Shown here piece after piece: positions 9,079 through 16,232 of a stretch of 64,000 nucleotides of DNA. Under the pieces are notes generated by a model. The model did no database searches and was not told the origin of the DNA. It was given only the letters and a program-made list of their open reading frames with translations. Source of the DNA: an uncultured Candidatus Hydrogenedens sp. (lineage in GTDB: Bacteria; Desulfobacterota_D; UBA1144); NCBI GenBank assembly GCA_902609885.1, contig CACLTT010000001.1:1-64000 (forward strand), written 5' to 3'. Every line of letters starts with the position of its first letter. Positions within the stretch are counted from its first letter, which is position 1. The position numbers were made by a program, and so were the translations under genes.

Positions 9079-10545
9079 ATGAACGAATTCTATAATCCTA
9101 TAACTTTAAAAACACAAAATATTAAAGTCCTCATAACTGGAGCAACAGGTTATATCGGGGGCAGGTTAATTCCAAGATTATTAGCTAATAATATTAAAGT
9201 TAGAATTTTAGTTCGTGATAAAACCAAAATTGATGGTAAGTCGTGGTATGATAAAGTTGAAATATTTGAAGGTGATTTAACTAAGCTCGAATCCCTATCT
9301 GGGTTATGTGATGGAATAGATCAGGCATTTTATTTGGTTCACTCGATGACTAACTCGAAAGAATATATTGAGCTTGATAGACTCTCCGCAAGAAATTTTG
9401 TTAAAATTGCAAAAGAAAATATCCCACATGTAATATATTTGGGAGGAATCTCACCAAAAGAAAAAAATATTTCAGAACACTTACTAAGTAGGATTGAAGT
9501 CGGGAAAATACTTAGTAAATCACTACCAACAACAGAGCTCAGAGCCGGACCTATAATTGGATCAGGTTCTGCCTCATTCGAGATGCTCAGACATCTTAGC
9601 GAAAAATTACCAGTAATGGTTGCCCCAAAATGGATAAATAATATAGTAAGACCTATTAGCGTAAGGGACGTATTAAAATATTTAGTTTTATCATTAGACA
9701 AACAACCATGTCTACAAATTGATATTGGATCGGACCCTATGTCTTTTAAAGATTTGATGCTTAAATATTGTGATTATAGGGGACTAAAAAGATATATTTT
9801 TCCTGTGCCCATACTAGCCCCAGGCTTAGCTGCAAGATGGATAGGCCTTGTGACCCCAATAACAAATTCTCTTGCTTCACCAATTGTTAAAAGTGTCATA
9901 AATAATATTGAAGGCGATATATCTCTTGCTTTATCCTATTACCCAGAAATTAAAACTCTAAACTACACTGATTCTATCAAATCCGCACTTGATAAAACAA
10001 AAAAAGAATTTACTGAAACATCATGGAATAAGCAAAAAATTAAATTTGATTATCGATTGTCCCAACAGAGAGGTAGATTTGAGGAAATTAGGATTGCTAA
10101 AACTGATGCTACTTGTGAACAAATTTTTTCAATTTTTAAATCATTAGGTGGTGCTAATGGGTGGAAAGCATGGAATAGTATGTGGAATGTCAGAAAATAT
10201 ATTGATATTTTACTAGGTGGTAAAATATGTTCTGAACCAGATAGGGAGAATTTAAAAGTTGGTTCCGATTTTGATTGCTTTAAAATACAAAAGCTAGATT
10301 CAAATAAAAAAATTCTTTTAAAAATGACTCTCAAAACTCCTGGTGAAGCATGGTTAAAATTTGAAGCTATTGATGATATAACTCATTCATACATTGTGAT
10401 GACAGCAATATTTGAGCCTAAAGGGATCTGGGGCTATTTATATTGGTATTCAATACTTCCTTTACACAAATTAATCTTTAAAGATTTAATGAAATCCCTG
10501 AAAAAAGAGTGTGACATGATCAATAAAACCTCTGCAAAAATCTAA
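9079..10545 (+). CDS. NAD(P)-binding SDR protein with C-terminal DUF2867
   Basis: A 488-residue fusion. Residues about 14-300 form an atypical short-chain dehydrogenase/reductase fold with the nucleotide-binding GATGYIGG motif near residue 21, like the YbjT/NmrA-type group. Residues about 330-485 match the DUF2867 (SRPBCC-like) domain, recognised by the SLGGANGWKAWNSMW region and the GIWGYLYWYSILPLHKLIF end. This two-domain architecture is widespread in bacteria but has no settled reaction; a role in redox or quinone/lipid handling would be speculation. It stands alone between divergent mscS and nrdA. Confidence 0.8.
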   Translation: MNEFYNPITLKTQNIKVLITGATGYIGGRLIPRLLANNIKVRILVRDKTKIDGKSWYDKVEIFEGDLTKLESLSGLCDGIDQAFYLVHSMTNSKEYIELDRLSARNFVKIAKENIPHVIYLGGISPKEKNISEHLLSRIEVGKILSKSLPTTELRAGPIIGSGSASFEMLRHLSEKLPVMVAPKWINNIVRPISVRDVLKYLVLSLDKQPCLQIDIGSDPMSFKDLMLKYCDYRGLKRYIFPVPILAPGLAARWIGLVTPITNSLASPIVKSVINNIEGDISLALSYYPEIKTLNYTDSIKSALDKTKKEFTETSWNKQKIKFDYRLSQQRGRFEEIRIAKTDATCEQIFSIFKSLGGANGWKAWNSMWNVRKYIDILLGGKICSEPDRENLKVGSDFDCFKIQKLDSNKKILLKMTLKTPGEAWLKFEAIDDITHSYIVMTAIFEPKGIWGYLYWYSILPLHKLIFKDLMKSLKKECDMINKTSAKI

Positions 10546-10579
10546 AAATACATTAATTTAAAAAAAATTTATTTTTTTC

Positions 10580-10608
10580 TTGACTGATACAACATATAGT
10601 GGTTTAAT
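10580..10608 (+). promoter_or_regulatory. sigma70-type promoter of nrdAB
   Basis: TTGACT (10580-10585), exactly 17 bp, then TTTAAT (10603-10608), a near-consensus housekeeping promoter with predicted start near 10615. NrdR box 1 fills the spacer and box 2 overlaps the start region, the arrangement expected for repression. The transcript would have a leader of about 145 nt. Confidence 0.8.
10587..10602 (+). promoter_or_regulatory. NrdR box 1
   Basis: The 16-mer atacaacatatagtgg matches the NrdR-box consensus acaCwAtATaTwGtgt at the core C, AT-rich centre and G. It lies precisely between the -35 and -10 hexamers. NrdR is the ATP/dATP-sensing repressor of ribonucleotide reductase genes; its own gene is not in this window. 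Confidence 0.8.
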
Positions 10609-10618
10609 CAAAATATAA

Positions 10619-10634
10619 TCACAATATATTGTTG
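10619..10634 (+). promoter_or_regulatory. NrdR box 2
   Basis: The 16-mer tcacaatatattgttg is a strong match to the NrdR consensus and nearly palindromic. Its start is 32 bp from that of box 1, three helical turns, the spacing typical of paired NrdR sites. It overlaps the predicted transcription start. Confidence 0.85.
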
Positions 10635-10639
10635 AATTG

Positions 10640-10739
10640 TTCTTTAGATTTTTGGAAGGCGTGATTATCCCTGGGGCAAGGAATAGTTATTTAAACCCTT
10701 TTTGCACCCCGTTAGAAGCTTTTCCTTGCCTCTAAAGAA
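10640..10739 (+). ncRNA. structured 5' leader of nrdA, class unknown
   Basis: Between the promoter and the nrdA ribosome-binding site the RNA can form two nested, perfect 9-bp helices. These are ttctttaga (10640-10648) with tctaaagaa (10731-10739), and ggcaaggaa (10675-10683) with ttccttgcc (10722-10730). The two 3' strands are contiguous, while the 5' strands are separated by a 26-nt internal segment. A 38-nt apical loop is enclosed; gggg (10673-10676) could alternatively pair with cccc (10707-10710). The structure ends 8 nt before the AAGGAG. I do not recognise a known riboswitch class. Confidence 0.55.
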
Positions 10740-10759
10740 TTTTAGATAAGGAGTAAATT

Positions 10760-13570
10760 TTGAATCATATTGAAGAATTACTAGTAGTTAAAAGATCAGG
10801 TGAGGTAGTTAATTTTGACTCTCAAAGAATTAGCAATGCTATTGCAGCTGCAATTGATGCTAGTGAGAAGAAATATGATTCTGCTAAAATTAGTGAAATC
10901 GTTGAATCAATTCAAGATGAAATATATGACAGATTTACAGAATTTTATCCAAATGTTGAAAATATTCAGGATATAGTTGAGAAGCACCTATTAAGATCTG
11001 ATATGTTAGATGTTGCAAGGCGCTATATCATTTATAGAGCAGAGAGAACAACTGAAAGAGAAAAATTAAAAGACAATATTTCTAGAAAAGCTGAATTAGG
11101 GAAGCTAAAAATCATAAAAAGAGATGGAACTACGGTTCTATTTAATCCTCAAAAAGTTAGAGAAACGATTTATAGAATTTGTCAAAAATACCCAGATACA
11201 ACTTCAGTAGATGCGATTTCTAAAGAATTGAGTAGAAACATTTTTGATGGGGCAACAACTAATGATATCGAAAAAGCATTATTATTAGCTTCAACTGCTT
11301 TCATTGAGAGAGACCCAGATTATAGTAAAGTTTCTGCTGGCTTTTTTATGCAAAGATTATATAAAGAAGCAATTGGTATTTCTATTAATGAAAATACTTT
11401 CTTTGACGAATATAAAAAGACTTTTATTGAAGGAATTAAGCTTGGGACCGAGTATAAATATCTTGACCCCAAACTTCTAGAATTTGATCTTGAAAGACTT
11501 AGTAATTCAATAAACCCTGAAAGAGACGAGCTATTTGAATATCTTGGCATTCAGACTTTGTATGAAAGATACTTGCAAAAACATGACGAAAAAAGATTTG
11601 AATTACCACAATCCTTTTGGATGAGAGTTGCTATGGGGCTTTCATTTAATGAAAATAATAAAAATGCTAGAGCGATTGAATTTTATAATGTTCTTTCTAA
11701 AATGCATTTTGTATCTTCAACACCAACATTATTTCATTCCGGGACCCCTCATCCTCAATTAAGCTCATGTTATTTAACCACAGTTGGAGATGACCTTTCA
11801 CATATTTTTAAATGTATTGGTGACAATGCTCAGCTTTCTAAGTGGTCTGGTGGACTCGGAAATGATTGGACAAATATAAGAGGGACAGGATCCCACATAA
11901 AAAGCACAAATGTTGAAAGTCAAGGTGTTATACCTTTCCTCAAAATAGCAAATGATGTTACTGTTGCTATAAACAGAAGTGGAAAAAGAAGAGGGGCTAC
12001 CTGCGCTTATCTTGAAACTTGGCATTTAGACATAGAAGATTTTCTTGATCTAAGAAGGAATACTGGTGATGACAGAAGAAGAACTCATGATATGAATACT
12101 TCTAATTGGATTCCTGATTTATTTATGAAAAGAGTTGAATCTGATCAAGAATGGACTTTATTCTCTCCTGAAGAAGTTCCTGATTTACACGATTTATTTG
12201 GAAAAAAATTTGAAGATGCATATTGTGAATATGAAAAAGGTATTCAGAATGGTCGAATTAAAAAATTTAAAAAAGTTCCTGCTAAAGAATTATGGAAAAA
12301 AATGTTAACACGATTGTTTGAAACAGGACATCCTTGGATTACTTTTAAAGATGCATGTAATGTTAGATCACCTCAAGATCATGTTGGTGTCGTGCATAGT
12401 TCAAATTTATGTACAGAAATAACTTTAAATACGTCACAAGATGAGACTGCGGTCTGTAATTTAGGGTCTGTAAACTTGTCCAAACATGTAACTCTGGAAC
12501 GAAAGTTAGATAAAAAATTACTTGAGAAAACTGTTAATACCGCAATGAGAATGCTTGACAATGTAGTTGATTTAAATTTCTACCCTACAGTTGAAGCAAA
12601 AAATTCTAATATGAAACATAGACCAATAGGGCTAGGTGTAATGGGCTTGCAAGATGCGTTATTCAAACTAGACTTGCCTTTTGATTCTCCCAAAGCACTA
12701 AATTTTTCCGATCAATTAATGGAACAAATTTCATATCATGCGATTAGCTCTTCATGTGATTTAGCTATTGAACGTGGTCCTTACGAATCTTTTGCGGGCT
12801 CAAAGTGGCAAAGAGGTATTTTTCCTTTTGATTCTTTAACTTTATTAGAAAATGAACGCGGAGATAATGTAGAAGTTAATAAAATAACATCTTTGGATTG
12901 GGACTCGTTAAAAGAAAAAGTTAAGCAAAATGGTATAAGAAACTCAAATACTATGGCGATAGCACCTACAGCGACAATTTCAAATATAGCGGGATGTTAT
13001 CCATGTATAGAGCCTATTTATAAGAATATTTATGTAAAGTCAAATATGAGTGGTGAATTCACAGTAGTTAACAATTATTTAGTTAATGATCTTAAGTCTA
13101 TGGGTTTATGGTCAAGAGAGATGCTCGACAAAATTAAATATTATGATGGTAATTTAGACTATATTGATGAAATCCCCGAAAGTTTTAAAGCAAAATATAA
13201 AGAAGCTTTTGCAATAGATCCACTTATATTACTTAAGCATACATCAGTTAGAGGAAAATGGATTGACCAAAGCCAGTCCCACAATGTTTTTATGCAAGGC
13301 GTATCAGGTAAAAAATTAAGTGAGATCTATACAGCTGCATGGAAGCTGGGTCTCAAGACAACGTATTATTTAAGAACTTTGGCAGCCAGCCAAATTGAAA
13401 AATCTACTTTAGATGCAAACAAATTTGGTTACACTCAAAAAAGAGAGTATCAAAAAATAGAAGAAAAACAAAACAAAGAAGCTGTACAAGCATCAAGCGA
13501 AGAAAAGCCAGCTAGTGAGGTTGGAAGCGCTTGTAGCATAATGGACCCCGATTGTGAGGCTTGTCAGTAA
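10760..13570 (+). CDS. nrdA: class I ribonucleoside-diphosphate reductase, large subunit with two ATP-cones
   Basis: Reduces ribonucleoside diphosphates to deoxyribonucleotides. The 936 residues start with two ATP-cone allosteric domains (about residues 8-100 and 113-205; motifs VVKRSGEVVNF and IIKRDGTTVLF). The catalytic barrel follows, with LSSCYL, the SNLCTEI radical-site motif and APTATISNIAGC. The C-terminal tail has the redox cysteines C925, C932 and C935. The TTG start is fixed by AAGGAG at 10748-10753, 6 nt upstream. nrdB follows after 18 bp. The activity-site cones allow dATP inhibition; transcription is probably NrdR-controlled. Confidence 0.95.
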   Translation: MNHIEELLVVKRSGEVVNFDSQRISNAIAAAIDASEKKYDSAKISEIVESIQDEIYDRFTEFYPNVENIQDIVEKHLLRSDMLDVARRYIIYRAERTTEREKLKDNISRKAELGKLKIIKRDGTTVLFNPQKVRETIYRICQKYPDTTSVDAISKELSRNIFDGATTNDIEKALLLASTAFIERDPDYSKVSAGFFMQRLYKEAIGISINENTFFDEYKKTFIEGIKLGTEYKYLDPKLLEFDLERLSNSINPERDELFEYLGIQTLYERYLQKHDEKRFELPQSFWMRVAMGLSFNENNKNARAIEFYNVLSKMHFVSSTPTLFHSGTPHPQLSSCYLTTVGDDLSHIFKCIGDNAQLSKWSGGLGNDWTNIRGTGSHIKSTNVESQGVIPFLKIANDVTVAINRSGKRRGATCAYLETWHLDIEDFLDLRRNTGDDRRRTHDMNTSNWIPDLFMKRVESDQEWTLFSPEEVPDLHDLFGKKFEDAYCEYEKGIQNGRIKKFKKVPAKELWKKMLTRLFETGHPWITFKDACNVRSPQDHVGVVHSSNLCTEITLNTSQDETAVCNLGSVNLSKHVTLERKLDKKLLEKTVNTAMRMLDNVVDLNFYPTVEAKNSNMKHRPIGLGVMGLQDALFKLDLPFDSPKALNFSDQLMEQISYHAISSSCDLAIERGPYESFAGSKWQRGIFPFDSLTLLENERGDNVEVNKITSLDWDSLKEKVKQNGIRNSNTMAIAPTATISNIAGCYPCIEPIYKNIYVKSNMSGEFTVVNNYLVNDLKSMGLWSREMLDKIKYYDGNLDYIDEIPESFKAKYKEAFAIDPLILLKHTSVRGKWIDQSQSHNVFMQGVSGKKLSEIYTAAWKLGLKTTYYLRTLAASQIEKSTLDANKFGYTQKREYQKIEEKQNKEAVQASSEEKPASEVGSACSIMDPDCEACQ

Positions 13571-13588
13571 CTTTAAGGAGCGATTAAT

Positions 13589-14587
13589 ATGTCTATCATA
13601 GGATTAGATTCAAGGACTGACCCAAATAAGATTTTACCAATGACTTATAAATGGGCCCGTCAACATTATAAGGATGGGGTTGCAAACAACTGGACCCCAG
13701 AAGAGATTTCCATGCAAAAAGATGTTGAGCAATGGAAGTCTGATAAAGCAATATCAGAAACAGAAAGGAGAATGATTTTATGGAATTTAGGCTTTTTTTC
13801 CACAGCAGAGTCATTAACTGCAAATAATATTGTCTTAACTGTTTACAAGCACGTAACAAATCCTGAATCTAGGCAATATCTACTTCGTCAAGCATACGAA
13901 GAAGCCGTCCATACAGACACTTTTATTTATTGTTGTGACAGCTTAGGGTTAGATCCTGACTATATATACTCAATGTATGAAACAATCCCTTCTATTAAGG
14001 AAAAAGATGATTATGTTGTCGGGCTTACAAAGTCAATTATGGATCCAAATTTTGAAATTAAATCAAAAAAGGATATAGAAATTCTACTGCATGACCTTGT
14101 TGGTTATTATGTGATAATGGAAGGAATATTCTTTTATGCGGGATTCGCAATGATGCTTGCACTTAAAAGGCAAAATAAAATGGTTGGAATTGGTGAGCAA
14201 TTTGAATACATAATGAGAGATGAAAGTATTCATTTGGCTTTTGGATGTGACTTAATTAATACGATAAAAGAAGAAAATGAAGGTGTTTGGACTCCGGACC
14301 TTCAAAAAAAGATTACTGATTTAATCGTTACCGCCGTTGACCAAGAGAAAAAATATGCGTTTGATGCATGTCCTAATGGGTTACTTGGAATAAACCCCCA
14401 GCAATTTGGCGAGTATGTAGAACACATTGCAGACAGAAGGCTTGAAAGAATAGGGTTAGAAAAACTATATGGAACAGAAAATCCTTTTCCATGGATGTCT
14501 CAATCTGTTGATCTTTCAAAAGAGAAAAACTTTTTTGAGACCAGAGTTACAGAATATCAGACAGCTGGTTCCCTCGATTGGGATTAG
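13589..14587 (+). CDS. nrdB: class Ic (Mn/Fe, tyrosine-free) ribonucleotide reductase small subunit
   Basis: Radical-generating subunit, 332 residues, with SD AAGGAG about 9 nt before the ATG. Predicted metal ligands are Glu74 (FFSTAES), Glu105 and His108 (EEAVHTDTF), Glu178 (IMEGIFF), and Glu212 and His215 (RDESIHLAFG). The position of the E. coli radical Tyr122 is Phe112, and the first ligand is Glu rather than Asp. That combination, and the FFSTAES/EEAVHT wording, is the signature of the Chlamydia-type R2c group, which uses a Mn(IV)/Fe(III) centre in place of a tyrosyl radical. The manganese-only class Id cannot be fully excluded by eye. The C-terminal tail should dock to NrdA. Confidence 0.92.
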   Translation: MSIIGLDSRTDPNKILPMTYKWARQHYKDGVANNWTPEEISMQKDVEQWKSDKAISETERRMILWNLGFFSTAESLTANNIVLTVYKHVTNPESRQYLLRQAYEEAVHTDTFIYCCDSLGLDPDYIYSMYETIPSIKEKDDYVVGLTKSIMDPNFEIKSKKDIEILLHDLVGYYVIMEGIFFYAGFAMMLALKRQNKMVGIGEQFEYIMRDESIHLAFGCDLINTIKEENEGVWTPDLQKKITDLIVTAVDQEKKYAFDACPNGLLGINPQQFGEYVEHIADRRLERIGLEKLYGTENPFPWMSQSVDLSKEKNFFETRVTEYQTAGSLDWD

Positions 14588-14598
14588 AAAAATAAGAT

Positions 14599-14621
14599 TA
14601 TAGGGCCATTAAGGCCCTATA
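14599..14621 (+). terminator. hairpin after nrdB
   Basis: Perfect 9-bp inverted repeat tatagggcc / ggccctata with a 5-nt loop, 11 bp after the nrdB stop. It lacks a following T-run on the plus strand, so it may act as a 3' end stabiliser or a Rho-assisted stop rather than a classic intrinsic terminator. Confidence 0.5.
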
Positions 14622-14661
14622 AACATTCAAGCTTTACATCTTTATATTTTCAAAAGAATTA

Positions 14662-15144
14662 ATGTACTATATAAAAATGCTATCAATACTGTATGCATGC
14701 TTTAATATTTATTTGGGTATAGCTGGAGCTGCTTTAACAGTACGAAGACTACACGATGTAGGACTATCGGGAATTTGGTATTATATTCCTCTAATTCTAA
14801 TGGTAATTCTTTATATAATAATTTATTTTAGCTCAGATGCGTATTATGCTTTTGATTATAAAACTATAGAGCAGTTAGGTAATTTTGCGATTTCTATTCT
14901 CTGTATTTCAGTCATAGGATTTTTTTTATGTTTTATTTTTATGTTTTTTAAATCAGTACCAAAGCAAAATAAATGGGGAGATTCTCCTGCAATTTTTTAT
15001 GAATTTATTCCAGCAAGTATGAAATATTTTACGAAATGGCTTGATTTTAAAAGCCGAAGCACAAGGTCAGAATATTGGTGGATCTATCTCACACTTTTGT
15101 TAATTTTAATTATTGAGATAATTATTAATTCATTAATTAATTAA
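14662..15144 (+). CDS. DUF805-like membrane protein with its halves in reversed order
   Basis: A 160-residue protein with about four hydrophobic segments. Two DUF805 hallmarks are present but in inverted order. The C-terminal-half motif RRLHDVGLSGIWYYIP (near residue 28) and the NKWGDSP closing motif (near residue 110) come first. The usual N-terminal motif (SRSTRSEYWWIYL) appears only near residue 134. The frame upstream is open only to 14623, so no complete first half precedes it. It could be a circular permutation, or a remnant of tandem copies that lost both outer halves. No Shine-Dalgarno or clear promoter is seen. Function unknown. Confidence 0.6.
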   Translation: MYYIKMLSILYACFNIYLGIAGAALTVRRLHDVGLSGIWYYIPLILMVILYIIIYFSSDAYYAFDYKTIEQLGNFAISILCISVIGFFLCFIFMFFKSVPKQNKWGDSPAIFYEFIPASMKYFTKWLDFKSRSTRSEYWWIYLTLLLILIIEIIINSLIN

Positions 15145-15163
15145 ATAAGTTTTACGAACATAC

Positions 15164-15192
15164 TTGTAAAGAATTGATTGTAATATTATGAT
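15164..15192 (+). promoter_or_regulatory. promoter of the 15200 lipoprotein gene
   Basis: TTGTAA (15164-15169), 17 bp, TATGAT (15187-15192). The ATG follows 7 nt later with no Shine-Dalgarno, so the transcript should begin at or near the start codon. Confidence 0.45.
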
Positions 15193-15199
15193 TATTTAA

Positions 15200-15622
15200 A
15201 TGAAAAAACTTTTAGTTCTTTTCTTAATTTTTTCTTTTATTGGATGTGGATCAGATATTTCATGTGATTCTTCTGGTGCAAAAGATACAGTAAAAGAATT
15301 AGTTCAAATTAACGTAATTAATAATGCGTATGAATTTGGTTTCAGATTTGGAGAAGCTATGGGATTACCACTATTAACCGATGAAAAGTATTCTGGTTAT
15401 TTAGATGGTAGCGTGGAAATACCTACTCCAAAGATAAAACTAAAAAATATTAGGATTGCATCCTATAATGAGAAAACCAAATTCTATTCATGTCAGGCCG
15501 ATTTAGAATATACATGGAATGATAAACTAGTTAAGGACTTAAAGCTTATAAAGTATATTTCATATTCAGTTCAGGAAACAACTGATGGTGATTTATATAT
15601 ATCAAATTTTGCGGGGTTTTAA
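15200..15622 (+). CDS. small predicted lipoprotein of unknown function
   Basis: A 140-residue protein starting with a typical lipoprotein signal: two lysines, a hydrophobic stretch and the lipobox FIGC with Cys16 as the probable lipidation site. Further cysteines at about residues 22 and 97 could form a disulfide. The remainder is a soluble alpha/beta-looking domain that I do not recognise. It ends 2 bp before the next gene, a small membrane protein, so the two are probably co-expressed. Confidence 0.65.
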   Translation: MKKLLVLFLIFSFIGCGSDISCDSSGAKDTVKELVQINVINNAYEFGFRFGEAMGLPLLTDEKYSGYLDGSVEIPTPKIKLKNIRIASYNEKTKFYSCQADLEYTWNDKLVKDLKLIKYISYSVQETTDGDLYISNFAGF

Positions 15623-15624
15623 AA

Positions 15625-16005
15625 ATGGTTTTTGATTGGAAAAATTTTAGTTTAAACCAACAAATAATTCTTGGTTCTTTTGGAATATCTATTCTTTCTA
15701 TGTTCTTACCTTGGGTTGATATGGAAATTATAACACTCAATGGATTTCAGCAACAAGGGTATATATTTCTTGTTTGTTTTATTTATCCACTTTATTGTAT
15801 TTTGGCGGAAAAAGAACACAATACTTTAGTTTCTTTAGCTTTAGGTGTTTTAACTGTCATTCTGACAATTTGGTTTATTACAACAAAAAGTATTGAGATT
15901 TATGACGGTGAAAGCGTTAATGTTGCTGGCTCAGGTTTGTGGCTTTTTACTTTATGTACAATAGCTTTTACTTTTGCTTGTTTTAAAGAATTAGATAAAG
16001 ATTAA
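15625..16005 (+). CDS. small integral membrane protein, unknown function
   Basis: A 126-residue protein with four likely transmembrane segments (about residues 13-30, 44-60, 67-86 and 102-120). No family motif is recognised. It starts 2 bp after the lipoprotein stop codon. Its 3' end converges with a minus-strand gene across 35 bp of AT-rich DNA without a hairpin. Confidence 0.6.
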   Translation: MVFDWKNFSLNQQIILGSFGISILSMFLPWVDMEIITLNGFQQQGYIFLVCFIYPLYCILAEKEHNTLVSLALGVLTVILTIWFITTKSIEIYDGESVNVAGSGLWLFTLCTIAFTFACFKELDKD

Positions 16006-16040
16006 AAATAATAAAATTACTTAAAAATATTTAATAATTT

Positions 16041-16232
16041 TTAATCTTTATCAATTTTAATTGAATTCTCTTCTCTCATCAGTATAGGTCTACCGTCGGG
16101 CGTACTTAATGGGATAATTTTGTCGCCTTTCTTGACACATAAAGTTGGATTATTATGTTTTTGATTTCCTAAATTAACTTGAATATCAGCAATTACCAAA
16201 TCAACACCTTTTAAAATTTCTAAGATTTTCAT
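16041..16232 (-). CDS. 63-residue hypothetical protein coupled to the upstream nitroreductase-like gene
   Basis: A short soluble protein with one cysteine and a charged C-terminus. The ATG overlaps the stop of the 434-residue gene by 4 bp (ATGA), which argues that it is a real, co-translated gene. I do not recognise a family. The beta-rich pattern (VKKGDKIIPLSTPDGRPIL) could be a small barrel, but that is only an impression. Confidence 0.5.
   Translation of the reverse strand: MKILEILKGVDLVIADIQVNLGNQKHNNPTLCVKKGDKIIPLSTPDGRPILMREENSIKIDKD

Noticed and set aside
10640-10739. Cobalamin, purine or T-box riboswitch in the nrdA leader
   Set aside because: The hallmark sequences of these classes are not visible; the element is left as unknown.
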